Positions 17,084 through 25,916 of a stretch of DNA of 42,545 nt are shown piece by piece. The position numbers and the translations under genes are program-made. The notes beneath the pieces are model-generated. The model was not told the DNA's origin, ran no database searches, and worked only from the letters and a program-made list of their open reading frames with translations. Source of the stretch: CALACW01 sp963627915 (GTDB lineage: Bacteria; Bacillota; Clostridia; Oscillospirales; Acutalibacteraceae); the NCBI GenBank assembly GCA_963627915.1, contig CAVGCY010000016.1:1-42545 (forward strand), in the 5' to 3' direction. Every line of letters begins with the position of its first letter. Positions within the stretch are counted from its first letter, which is position 1.

Positions 17084-17215
17084 CCGACATATTCTTTGCG
17101 TGATTTTGTTGTAAATGTTAAATTTTATTTATAATTCAGCTTATAATCTTTACAAAGCATTTTTTATATATTAATATATATGTGTATAAAACTCTTGAGA
17201 TACGGAGGAATTTTT

Positions 17216-20053
17216 ATGAAAATTACTAAAAAAGCATTGGCGATACTTTTATCGATACTGATGCTTGCAGCTGTCATGCCGATAGCGGCATCTGCCGCAG
17301 GTGCGATAGAGTACAGCGCGGACGGCGTGAACTATACGAGCGCGTCAACGCTTGCCGACGCTTTCGCTTCTGTAAGCGATTCGGGCTTTGTCAGACTTAA
17401 CGACAATATAACGACTTCGTCTGTTGTAACGGTTGATAAAAACGTTACGTTTTTCGGAAACGGTTTTACAGTTACCCGTGCGAGCGATTTTACCGGAAGC
17501 ATGTTTGAATTTACTTATTCCGGAAGCTCCGTTCCGAAGGCTTTGTTTTTTAACGCTGTTCTTGACGGCAACAGATCTTCTCTTGATGCCAAGGGATCCA
17601 TCCTCAGAATAAAGGGAGGACACGTAAGTCTCACGGCAGTTTCTCTCATAAATAACGTTAATAACGAAGATTGGGATAATAATACTCCCGCTCCTTATAC
17701 CTGTTACGGCGGAGCCGCTTCTGTAGGTACAATAACAGGTGAGCTTACTGCGGAGCTTATTCTTGATTCATCCTCTAAAATTGCTAACTGTGCTTCGGGA
17801 GTTGCGGGCGGTATAATAGTATGGAAAAACGCGGATGTTGTTTCAAACGGAGCTAATTTTAAATCCTGTTCATCTCTTTACGGCGACGGCGGAGCTGTCA
17901 GCCTTGTAAGAGAGGGCGCGAAGTTCACCATGAACGGCGGTTCCATAACGGATTGTTATTCAAAAGGCTGGGGCGGGGCTATTTGTAACGAAATAGGAAC
18001 GCTTACGCTTAAGGACGCTGTTATAAAGAACAATTATGTATACGGCGGCGGTATCGGCGGCGGAGTTTTCGCAAATCAGTACAAAGCCGACGGTACGAAC
18101 GAATCCAATATAATTTTAAGCGGTTCATGCGTTATTACGGATAACTATTCGCTTGCGGACGACGGCGTTACCCAAACCGCAAGTAACCTTTATGTTTACA
18201 CAAAGAGTTCGGGAAACGATATCCCTAAGATTACCGTTGCGGACGATTTTGAATCTTCCGCAAACGTCAGCATTACGGTTGACGACTCTTCCGTTAATGC
18301 AAATGATTTCCTCACAGGCGACCTTTCAAAGATTAACAATAACCTTGTAAGCGATACGGAGGGATATTTCTATTCATATGACGCCGAAACAGGTTCTGCG
18401 GACTGCAAGCAGGGTACAAAGATTACTCTTAATGCTTCGGGCGGAACATGCGCAAACAAGTTTGTTTATGCCGATTCGGTTTATGGTGATCTTCCCAAGC
18501 CTTACAAAGTAAATTACGCTTTTGCGGGCTGGTATACCGCCTCCGTAGGCGGAACGCAGATTACCTCGGATACGCCGATAACTTCGGAGTCGCCCAGAAC
18601 AATTTACGCTCATTGGAATATTGCCGAAATAACTTATGTCAAAAACGGCAAGACATACGGCGCAATGACTCTCAATGAGGCTGTTGAGGAAGCTCCGGAC
18701 GGCGGAATTATTACTCTTTATAAAAACACTTCAATATCCGATACGGTTGTAATAAATAAGAATATTGCAATCAAGAGCGCGACGGACGCAAACATTAACA
18801 CCGTTTCACGTGCGGAAGGCTTTAAAGGAACTATGTTCGCATTCGGAACTTCGGTTACGGCTGCCAATAACGTTACGTTTACAAATCTCGTGTTGGACGG
18901 CGCGTACGTATATCCCGCGTCGACTGCCGAAGAGGATAAGCTTGCCGTTTCATGCTCGGGCGTTATTGAAAATGCGGGCTCATATGCAGAGTTTTCAGGC
19001 GTTACAATTAAAAATAACTATTCAAATGCCGATTTCGGCGCAGTTAATATTAATTCCTCTTCTGCGGCTCTTGCTATGGATTCATGCGTTATAGATTCGT
19101 GTACAGCCTTAAACGGCGGCGCCGTTAATCTTACTTCGGGTAAGCTTACAATAAGCAATTCCGAGATAAAATCCTGCTATGCTTCTTCAGACGGCGGCGC
19201 AATTATTATAAACGGAGATTCTGCCGAATGTACCTTAATCAATGATACAATTTCGGGATGCTCCGCAAGAAATAACGGCGGCGCAATTTATCTTGAGAAA
19301 GGTTCTCTCACCGTAAATTCCGTACAGATGAGCGGAAACTACGTTTTATCCGGCGGTAAGGGCGGAGCAATTACCGTTGCTCAGTCGACTGCGTTTAATC
19401 TCAGAGGACTTGCAAATATAAGCGGTAACTATTGCGGCAAACCCGGCGAGGCTTCATCAAAGGAACAGAATATTTACTTTATCGGAAATTCAAATGTAAC
19501 AATATCGGGCGCGTTGGATGTAAATTCACAGATAGGAATTTCTTCGGATTCCGATTTTTCCGACGGTAAAACAATTACCTGTATCGATATTGCAAGCGGC
19601 GTTGATTCTTCGTCTGTTACGGGTATTTTCTATACCGACGGACAGAAACTTTATGTATTCCCGCAGGGAAGCGGATTTGCCGTTTGGGAGGCCTATAAGG
19701 TAACGCTTGATCCCAATAAGAGTACATGTGACGTTCCCTATATTATTGTTCAGTCCGACGCATTCCTCGGAACGCTTCCCGTTCCCGCCGCCAGAGAAGG
19801 ATTTACCTTTGCAGGTTGGTTTGATTCACCGAAATACGGTACGGGAACTCAGTATACCGAAACTTCCGCAATTGATTCGGATATCACGCTTTATGCTCAG
19901 TGGAGTAATGATAATGCGCTCGATAGCAATCCTCTTGCCGTTATCGGTCGTTTCTTTACAAGACTCGGAGAGATTATGAAAGCTGTATTCAATTTCCTTC
20001 AGAATCTTTTCAGCGGACACGGCGGAATTGATGATCTTGTAACAACTAAATAA
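17216..20053 (+). CDS. Secreted beta-helix protein with InlB-type repeats
   Basis: 945 aa from the ATG at 17216 behind CGGAGG; an ATG at 17180 is out of frame with that site's spacing. A signal peptide covers about 1-28 (ending AASA). Two long right-handed beta-helix regions (about 30-395 and 467-815), rich in NGG, GGAI and SGC turns, each end in an InlB/Flg_new repeat (FAGWYTASVGG...IYAHW near 425-466; FAGWFDSPKYG...LYAQW near 855-895). The whole is thus an internal duplication of one module. The last 40 residues form an amphipathic helix ending LFSGHGG. No sortase motif is visible. Proteins of this build are cell-surface adhesins or carbohydrate-binding proteins; no enzyme active site is seen. 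Confidence 0.85.
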   Translation: MKITKKALAILLSILMLAAVMPIAASAAGAIEYSADGVNYTSASTLADAFASVSDSGFVRLNDNITTSSVVTVDKNVTFFGNGFTVTRASDFTGSMFEFTYSGSSVPKALFFNAVLDGNRSSLDAKGSILRIKGGHVSLTAVSLINNVNNEDWDNNTPAPYTCYGGAASVGTITGELTAELILDSSSKIANCASGVAGGIIVWKNADVVSNGANFKSCSSLYGDGGAVSLVREGAKFTMNGGSITDCYSKGWGGAICNEIGTLTLKDAVIKNNYVYGGGIGGGVFANQYKADGTNESNIILSGSCVITDNYSLADDGVTQTASNLYVYTKSSGNDIPKITVADDFESSANVSITVDDSSVNANDFLTGDLSKINNNLVSDTEGYFYSYDAETGSADCKQGTKITLNASGGTCANKFVYADSVYGDLPKPYKVNYAFAGWYTASVGGTQITSDTPITSESPRTIYAHWNIAEITYVKNGKTYGAMTLNEAVEEAPDGGIITLYKNTSISDTVVINKNIAIKSATDANINTVSRAEGFKGTMFAFGTSVTAANNVTFTNLVLDGAYVYPASTAEEDKLAVSCSGVIENAGSYAEFSGVTIKNNYSNADFGAVNINSSSAALAMDSCVIDSCTALNGGAVNLTSGKLTISNSEIKSCYASSDGGAIIINGDSAECTLINDTISGCSARNNGGAIYLEKGSLTVNSVQMSGNYVLSGGKGGAITVAQSTAFNLRGLANISGNYCGKPGEASSKEQNIYFIGNSNVTISGALDVNSQIGISSDSDFSDGKTITCIDIASGVDSSSVTGIFYTDGQKLYVFPQGSGFAVWEAYKVTLDPNKSTCDVPYIIVQSDAFLGTLPVPAAREGFTFAGWFDSPKYGTGTQYTETSAIDSDITLYAQWSNDNALDSNPLAVIGRFFTRLGEIMKAVFNFLQNLFSGHGGIDDLVTTK

Positions 20054-20066
20054 ACAAATAATTTTG

Positions 20067-20102
20067 AAAAGGCTCTGATTGTAAAAGGTCAGAGCCTTTT
20101 TT
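20067..20102 (+). terminator. Rho-independent terminator after the beta-helix gene
   Basis: Perfect 12-base-pair stem AAAAGGCTCTGA / TCAGAGCCTTTT followed by T-run. Confidence 0.92.
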
Positions 20103-20483
20103 GTAAAAAAATAGCTTAATATTGCTCTTATCGTCCGAATTTTCGGACAATATAAAATTATACATTTAATTTTGCTTTTGACTGTGTTAAAATAACCTCA
20201 CGAAACACAAGCCAAGTTAGAGATTTTGTGTGTTTCTCAGAATATTGAACCATACCGCCTCGGCACAACGCGCCTTAACGACATGGTGTACTAAGGATTA
20301 TGAGCATTTAGGTAAAGAGTACGACGAACGTGCTGAAATGAAAGCTGAACCGATACGACGATTACATAGCCGTTTTGCGTTATTTTTTATATTTTTTATA
20401 ATTATATAAATTGTAAGATCTGCCGTTGAAATTTAAATGAAAATATTATATATATATATTGTAAGGATGTAAGGAGGATTATT
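20103..20483. other. Intergenic region with palindrome, repeat and promoter
   Basis: Holds an inverted repeat GTCCGAA-TT-TTCGGAC at 20133-20148, the structured dispersed repeat from about 20188, and a promoter-like TTGCGT / 16 bases / TATAAT at 20375-20402 that could serve the methyltransferase gene. No coding region with a binding site was seen before 20484. Confidence 0.5.
20188..20295. repeat. Structured dispersed repeat, copy 1
   Basis: About 105 bases clearly homologous to 42316-42422, starting with TAAAATAACCTCACG in both. The shared core can fold as GAAACACA / TGTGTTTC (20202-20209 with the arm ending near 20236). Conservation is highest in the hairpin arms and in TTAGAG in the loop, and falls away after about 20290. 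It lies after the terminator of the beta-helix gene. It may be a small mobile element or a structured RNA; neither was recognised. Confidence 0.7.
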
Positions 20484-21254
20484 ATGGCTGAATGGAATTC
20501 GGAAAAATATTTGAAATTTGAGCGGGAGCGTACGCAGCCGTCGCTTGATTTAATAAGCAGACTTGACGGTTTTTCGCCGGAGAGGATTATTGATTTGGGC
20601 TGCGGGCCGGGAAACAGCACTCACGTTTTATATGAAAGATTCAAAAATGCAGAGATTCTCGGCGTTGACGCGTCGGACGATATGCTTGAAAAGGCAAAAA
20701 AATCATATCCGTTTCTCAACTTTAAAAAATGCTTTTTGCCTGAGGGACTCGAAAAAGAAAACGGTAAATTTGATTTGATTTTTTCAAATGCGTGTATACA
20801 GTGGATTGCCGAACAAAAGCGACTTTTTGAAGCTGTATTCTCATGTCTTGATAAAGGCGGAGTGTTTGCGGTTCAAGTACCCTTGACTCAAAAATCTCAG
20901 TTTTATATTATGTTTTCACGTTTTTTGAAGGATGAAAAATGGAGTTTTCTTGAATCAACAGACGTTTTTCATCAGCTTTCGCCGGACGGATATTATAACC
21001 TTTTAACCGAGTTTTCGTCCGATATTACAATGTGGGAAACCGAGTACTTTCACAGCGTAGATTCGTTTGATTCCGTTATCGACTGGTATTCTTCAAGCGG
21101 ATTAAGACCCTATTTTGAAAGAATGAACGAAGAAATGAAACGGGAATTTTTATTTGATTTGAAAACGAAAATAGCGGAGGAATATACCGTAATGAATAAC
21201 GGCAAGGTTATACTCAAAATGCCCCGTTTGTTTTTTACCGCGGTTAAAGGATAA
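20484..21254 (+). CDS. Trans-aconitate 2-methyltransferase-like SAM enzyme
   Basis: 256 aa, close to the 252 of E. coli Tam. The Tam-type N-terminus WNSEKYLKFERERTQPSLDL is present, followed by SAM motif I DLGCGPGNST (about 37-46), acidic GVDASDDML near 61 and FSNACIQWI near 98. Tam methylates trans-aconitate, a spontaneous inhibitor by-product of the citrate cycle. In anaerobic clostridia the substrate may differ, so only the family is firm. AAGGAGG precedes the ATG. It is not co-transcribed with the signalling operon, which has its own promoter. Confidence 0.82.
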   Translation: MAEWNSEKYLKFERERTQPSLDLISRLDGFSPERIIDLGCGPGNSTHVLYERFKNAEILGVDASDDMLEKAKKSYPFLNFKKCFLPEGLEKENGKFDLIFSNACIQWIAEQKRLFEAVFSCLDKGGVFAVQVPLTQKSQFYIMFSRFLKDEKWSFLESTDVFHQLSPDGYYNLLTEFSSDITMWETEYFHSVDSFDSVIDWYSSSGLRPYFERMNEEMKREFLFDLKTKIAEEYTVMNNGKVILKMPRLFFTAVKG

Positions 21255-21280
21255 TTTTGATAATGACTTCCGGCTGATTG

Positions 21281-21309
21281 TTGCCTATTTATGTTTTTTA
21301 ATATATAAT
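21281..21309 (+). promoter_or_regulatory. Promoter for the signalling operon
   Basis: TTGCCT (21281-21286), a 17-base spacer and perfect TATAAT (21304-21309), 33 bases before the ATG at 21342. Confidence 0.7.
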
Positions 21310-21341
21310 GTATATACAGTCAGTACACCGGAGGGCAAGCC

Positions 21342-22991
21342 ATGAACAAGAAAATAAAAATTTCCGCCGACATTGCAATTACGTTCGTTTTGCTCGTGCT
21401 CGGAGTTGTTTTGCGTATACTTCATACAAATGTATTACATTCGGTATACCTGAGGGAACTGTTTGACGTCGTGCGTTCGATGATTTTTATATCGATTTTT
21501 ATCGCATGGGGAGCAAGCATTTCAAAGCGGATTATTCATAAACCGACGAGATTATTTCTTATAATGATATCGGCTCTGTCCGTGTTTTGGATATTTGTAA
21601 GAGGATTTAAATATCATATTGCGGGAAATAATGTTGACGCCGCAAGAATATGCTGGTATCTTTATTATCTTCCGATGCTTCTGATTCCCCCCGTTGCGTT
21701 TATGGCTTCGGGCTGTATAGGAAAATCGGAAATGTACATGCCTAAAAAGTCGGAGTATATCCTGACTGTTATAAGTCTGATTTTGTTTTTGCTTGTTCTG
21801 ACAAACGACATGCACTTGTTTGTTTTTAAATTTACATCCGATATTTATTCTGACAGAAATTGTATTCATGTTACGGGATACTGGATAATCGCCGCGTGGA
21901 TTGTGTTATGCGGCAGCGCGGCTGTTATCAGAATACTTTTTCGCTGCCGGGGATATAAAAAGAAAATTTATAATATAATTCCTTTTATTCCGGTGCTTAT
22001 CCTTATCCTTTACTCTGTCGGTTATTATTTCAGCCTGAAACCTCTCGTTTTTCTGTTCCCGGATTATACGCCCGTATTTTGCCTATGCGTTATGACTGTT
22101 TTTGAATTGTGTATCAGAATCGGTTTTATACAATCAAACAGCGGTTACAGTGAGATTTTTTCCTCAAGCGCAATAGGGGCAAGAATAGTCGATGAGAATT
22201 TTAACAGTATATATGTTTCTTCAAACGCGATTGACGCGGATTCCGAGATTCTTCGCCGTGCAAGTAGGGGTGAGGTTTGCTTTGACGGCGGTTTAAGGCT
22301 TCTGTGTTCCGAGATTGACGGTGGATATGTTGTCTGGCAGGATAATGTTTCCGAGCTTGTCGAAGCAATTCATTCGCTTAATGAGGCGAAGGAAACTCTT
22401 GCCGATTCAAATCTGATTCTTGAAGAAAATTACAGAACGCTTTTTAAAATTCAAAGTCTTAATCAGCAGAATAAGCTTTACGACGCAATGCAGGCTCAGA
22501 CGCGTGAGGAAATAGAAACCGTAAATATGCTTTTTGACGGATTTGAAAATGCGGACGACGTGATGAAGCGTAAAATTCTCGGCAAAACAATTGTAATCGG
22601 AACGTATATAAAACGCAGATGCAATCTTATGCTTATAGGTTTTCAGAACGAAAAGACAGATGTTAACGAGCTGAAACTGTGCCTTTCGGAATCGCTTTCA
22701 AACTTAAGCGTATGTAAAAAGGATAATTCCATGGCGTTTAATGCGAGCGGACTGTATAAAACGGATGAGCTTGAGTTTATATACGACGCCTTTGAAAAGA
22801 CGATTGAAACGTTTTTTGATTCTTTGAATGCTGTTTTTGTGCGCGTTGCGGGTATCCGCGGTGTTCTTGAGGCGGATTTTGAGGTTGAGAGTTATGAAAA
22901 AATCGAATCCGTTCCTTTTGAAGGCTGCAGCGTGACGGATGAGGGAGACGGAATATATCGCATTCATGCGGAAAGGAGGACGAGGACGTGA
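21342..22991 (+). CDS. 7TM sensor with degenerate histidine-kinase region
   Basis: 549 aa. The first 265 residues hold about seven hydrophobic segments, like the N-terminal 7TM domain of clostridial histidine kinases. A PAS-like stretch (IGARIVDENFNSIYVSS) near 285 and a coiled coil (about 335-390) follow. The C-terminal part keeps a dimerisation-helix-like region (QNKLYDAMQAQTREEIETV, then GTYIKRRCNLMLIGF) but has Gln where a phospho-acceptor His is expected, and no N, G1 or G2 ATP-binding boxes. It is therefore probably a receptor/pseudokinase that signals through the kinase encoded next, with which it shares a four-base GTGA overlap. GGAGGGC precedes the ATG. Confidence 0.75.
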   Translation: MNKKIKISADIAITFVLLVLGVVLRILHTNVLHSVYLRELFDVVRSMIFISIFIAWGASISKRIIHKPTRLFLIMISALSVFWIFVRGFKYHIAGNNVDAARICWYLYYLPMLLIPPVAFMASGCIGKSEMYMPKKSEYILTVISLILFLLVLTNDMHLFVFKFTSDIYSDRNCIHVTGYWIIAAWIVLCGSAAVIRILFRCRGYKKKIYNIIPFIPVLILILYSVGYYFSLKPLVFLFPDYTPVFCLCVMTVFELCIRIGFIQSNSGYSEIFSSSAIGARIVDENFNSIYVSSNAIDADSEILRRASRGEVCFDGGLRLLCSEIDGGYVVWQDNVSELVEAIHSLNEAKETLADSNLILEENYRTLFKIQSLNQQNKLYDAMQAQTREEIETVNMLFDGFENADDVMKRKILGKTIVIGTYIKRRCNLMLIGFQNEKTDVNELKLCLSESLSNLSVCKKDNSMAFNASGLYKTDELEFIYDAFEKTIETFFDSLNAVFVRVAGIRGVLEADFEVESYEKIESVPFEGCSVTDEGDGIYRIHAERRTRT

Positions 22992-24241
22992 CGGAATTTG
23001 TTTTACCGCCTTTGACTGTCAGAAACTTTTTCTGCGCCGTTATGCTGTTTATTTGCGTTATTCAATCTGCCGCGCTTATCTGCGCTATGCCGACGTATCG
23101 AAAAAAAACGTATATAATTTTTAATCTGTTTATTCTTTTGATTGATATTATGTTTTTTTCACTGATGAGTACATATCAGTTTGGCTATATTTTGTCCCGC
23201 CGGCTTACTCTTTCGGCTGTAATTGCCGCAGAGGCGGTATTTACGGCTGTTCCGATTTTTGAGATTGTATTTTTTATTATAAAATCACGCAGCGTTATTA
23301 CCGACAGCTCGGTAAAATCGGCTCTTGATAATCTGCCTGCCGGAATTTTGTTTTTTGACTCCGATTCGTATGCCGTGCTGACAAATCATACGATGCTGAC
23401 CCTGGTATCCGAACTGACCGGCGGCGATACAAGAATGATGAAGCCTCTTGACGATGTGCTTGAGGGCAGAACTCCGGCCGAGTCGGCTCAGAGAATAGGA
23501 GATGACTTTCGGACTTACAGATTTTCGGACGGCAGAATACGATCCTTTGAAAAAAAAGTTATTTCATTGCAGTCAAAAAAATATGTGCAGTTCACTGCCA
23601 ATGATATCACCGATATTTATAAAATGAAACAGGAGCTTGAGCATGATAACGAGCTTTTAAAGAAAGCGGCGGAAAATCTCCGTACTCTTTCGGAAAATGT
23701 TGTTGCCGCAACAAGAGAGGAAGAAATACTTAACTTTAAGATGCAAATTCACGATGATTTTGGCAGAAGCATTACGGCTGTCAGAAGATTTCTTATGCAG
23801 AATGATAATCTTCGGGACGCAGGCGAACTTATCGATATGTGGCGCAGAAGCGTTTCGCTTATAAAAAAGGATAACGAGTCAAAATCGGATGATGAATTGA
23901 TATTTTTGATTACTTCAGCGAAAAAAATGGGGCTTAATATTATTATAGACGGCAGAATGCCAAAAGAAGCGGAACCGGAATATACTGTGATTTCCGCAGT
24001 CAGAACTTGTCTTATAAACGCTGTAAGACATGCCGACGCAACAGAAATGTATGTTAAAATCGAACGTTCGTCGAACAGTATTGTAATAAATATTACGAAT
24101 AACGGCAAATCGCCGGAATGTGAAATAAGCGAGGGCGGAGGGTTGTCCGCACTAAGACGCAGAGTCGAAAAATATGCGGGAATGATGACGGTGACGAGCC
24201 TGCCCGCGTTTGTTCTCAATATAAGGATTCCCGTTGGATGA
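22988..24241 (+). CDS. Sensor histidine kinase, NarL/DegS class
   Basis: 417 aa. About three to four membrane segments occupy residues 10-100, then a PAS-like domain (LDNLPAGILFFDSDSYAVLTN near 114) and a coiled coil (215-245). The phospho-acceptor region MQIHDDFGRSITAVRRFL places His255 before DD. A HATPase-like domain follows with N-box RTCLINAVRHA (Asn344) and glycine box EGGGLSALRRRVEKY near 385. A conserved H-D pair plus LuxR-type partner identifies the NarL-associated kinase class. Start GTG overlaps the preceding stop; the next gene lies 13 bases on. It would phosphorylate the regulator at 24255. Confidence 0.87.
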   Translation: MTEFVLPPLTVRNFFCAVMLFICVIQSAALICAMPTYRKKTYIIFNLFILLIDIMFFSLMSTYQFGYILSRRLTLSAVIAAEAVFTAVPIFEIVFFIIKSRSVITDSSVKSALDNLPAGILFFDSDSYAVLTNHTMLTLVSELTGGDTRMMKPLDDVLEGRTPAESAQRIGDDFRTYRFSDGRIRSFEKKVISLQSKKYVQFTANDITDIYKMKQELEHDNELLKKAAENLRTLSENVVAATREEEILNFKMQIHDDFGRSITAVRRFLMQNDNLRDAGELIDMWRRSVSLIKKDNESKSDDELIFLITSAKKMGLNIIIDGRMPKEAEPEYTVISAVRTCLINAVRHADATEMYVKIERSSNSIVINITNNGKSPECEISEGGGLSALRRRVEKYAGMMTVTSLPAFVLNIRIPVG

Positions 24242-24254
24242 GAGGAGATTTGCA

Positions 24255-24887
24255 ATGAACAACGTTTTGATTGTTGAGGATCAGAAGCTTACAAGAGAAT
24301 ATCTTGAAAATTACGTGGAAAGGCTTGACGGGTTCTGCGTCTGCGGTTCTATCGTAAACGCTTCGATGGCTGAAATATTCTGCGAGACTAACGATGTGGA
24401 CATGGTTCTTATGGACGTATGTACGCAGCATGATGAGGACGGTATAGACGCATGCGCTGTTTTGAAAAAGAATTTTCCGTCCGTCAGGGTAATTATTATA
24501 ACGTCGATGGTGGAATGCGATTTTATCAAAAGAGCAAAAAACGCCAAAGCCGATTCGTTTTGGTATAAGGATGAGGACGTACCAGATCTTGACGAGGTGA
24601 TGATAAGAACCGCGGCGGGGGAGAATATTTACCCAGATTCAACTCCGACCGTCAAAATAGGTCTTGCCGATTCAAGCGAGTTTACAGCCTCGGAGCTTAA
24701 GGTTTTGCGGCTCGTTGCCGAGGGAATGAGCTACGATGAAATGTCTCGGAAGCTGTCGATAAGCGTCGGTACTGTTAAATATCATATTACAAATATGCTT
24801 CAAAAAACGGGATTTACAAATAAAACACGTCTTGCAATCGCCGTAACGAATAAAAAATTAATAATCCCGAAGCCTGACGGAACATAA
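24255..24887 (+). CDS. NarL/LuxR-type response regulator
   Basis: 210 aa from the ATG at 24255 after GAGGAG; an in-frame TTG at 24234 is worse. The receiver domain has the acidic pair in VEDQ (8-10), phospho-acceptor Asp54 in LMDVC, Thr83/Ser84 in ITS and Lys105 in WYKDED. A LuxR-type DNA-binding domain covers about 145-205: FTASELKVLRLVAEGMSYDE, then SISVGTVKYHITNML. It is the output of the three-gene operon starting at 21342. A perfect hairpin overlaps its last codons and would end the transcript. Target genes are unknown; its own operon is a likely one. Confidence 0.93.
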   Translation: MNNVLIVEDQKLTREYLENYVERLDGFCVCGSIVNASMAEIFCETNDVDMVLMDVCTQHDEDGIDACAVLKKNFPSVRVIIITSMVECDFIKRAKNAKADSFWYKDEDVPDLDEVMIRTAAGENIYPDSTPTVKIGLADSSEFTASELKVLRLVAEGMSYDEMSRKLSISVGTVKYHITNMLQKTGFTNKTRLAIAVTNKKLIIPKPDGT

Positions 24888-24920
24888 ATTGTTATGTAAC
24901 CGGTAATCGGGATTATAAAA
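24861..24920. terminator. Terminator-like inverted repeat overlapping a stop codon
   Basis: A perfect ten-base-pair stem ATAATCCCGA (24861-24870) / TCGGGATTAT (24907-24916), followed by AAAAAT, encloses the stop codon of the response regulator. The loop itself can form CATAA-ATTG-TTATG. T-run is weak on the plus strand, so it works best for the convergent esterase gene or as mRNA end stabiliser. Confidence 0.5.
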
Positions 24921-24927
24921 ATACAGT

Positions 24928-25857
24928 TTATTTGCAGAATTTATTTTTAAGGAAGTCCGTGCGTCTTGTCACGGCTTCTTTTGTTATTTTGCTGTGCGAC
25001 ATCATGTCGAATGCATGCATTGTTCCTTTCGTTTCATATAAAACGGCGTTATTTCCCGCGTCGAGCATCGATTTGTAAAAATTAATTCCCTCGTCTCTTA
25101 ACGAGTCAAATTCCGCCGTTTCCGTATATGAATCGGGGAGCGATGAGAAATCGTCTGCGAGTGCGGGAGCGCCGTAACATATTTTATCTTTATCTGCGGC
25201 GGGCATGTAAAGCTCCCACATTTTTTTTGTAAGCTTTGCATTCCAAACGGGAGTATCCGTAAATTCCTTCATTGACTGAGTCTGCATACGGCAGTCGGTA
25301 ACGGGATATATAAGTTCCATGGCACAAATCGGAATTTTGCCTAAATCTCTTGCCATTAATGCAACCGAGCCTGTCAATGCACCTCCCGCGCTGTCGCCCA
25401 TTATCGCTATTTTGTTTTTATCAATGCCGAGAAAAACGGAATTTCTGTACGCCCATTTCAATGCGTCATAGCAGTCGTTGACGGGAACGGGAAACTTATG
25501 CTCCGGCGCAATCCTGTAGTCGACAAGCAGAACCTTGCACGGAGTGTAAAGAGCGTACTGTTTCATCAGTCTGAAATGATGAGGAGCCGCTTTGTAAATA
25601 AAACCGCCGCCGTGATAATAAACGACTAATGGCGCGTCTTTTTTGTCCGAAAGTTCTTTCGGAACGTACAGCAATGCGTTTATATAAGCGTCTTTTACCG
25701 GTATTCTTAATTTTTTGACATTGACGTTTCTGTCCGTTCTCGGGAGACTGACAAGCGAACCGAGAGCCTTTTCCGCAATGGGAAGCACAGGCTCGATTAT
25801 CGGAAATGTAAACATTTCAAAAAATAAAAATTCTTTTTTTATTGCATACTTACTCAT
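24928..25857 (-). CDS. HSL-family (Abhydrolase_3) esterase
   Basis: 309 aa cytoplasmic serine hydrolase of the hormone-sensitive-lipase family. The oxyanion motif YYHGGGF starts at His82, the nucleophile elbow GDSAGG has Ser156, and GTMHAFDMM near 286 gives the His. DYRIAPEHKFPVPVNDCYDA near 113 is typical of the family. The catalytic Asp is less clear, probably near 256. Members hydrolyse short-chain esters, including acetylated sugars and drugs; the natural substrate is unknown. CGGAGG precedes the ATG. It lies 59 bases after the truncated MocR gene on the same strand and may be read from the same transcript. Confidence 0.9.
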   Translation of the reverse strand: MSKYAIKKEFLFFEMFTFPIIEPVLPIAEKALGSLVSLPRTDRNVNVKKLRIPVKDAYINALLYVPKELSDKKDAPLVVYYHGGGFIYKAAPHHFRLMKQYALYTPCKVLLVDYRIAPEHKFPVPVNDCYDALKWAYRNSVFLGIDKNKIAIMGDSAGGALTGSVALMARDLGKIPICAMELIYPVTDCRMQTQSMKEFTDTPVWNAKLTKKMWELYMPAADKDKICYGAPALADDFSSLPDSYTETAEFDSLRDEGINFYKSMLDAGNNAVLYETKGTMHAFDMMSHSKITKEAVTRRTDFLKNKFCK

Positions 25858-25916
25858 AACAGCCTCCGAATGACGCTTTTTAATGATTATAATTAAATCA
25901 TAAAAAATTATCTTTT

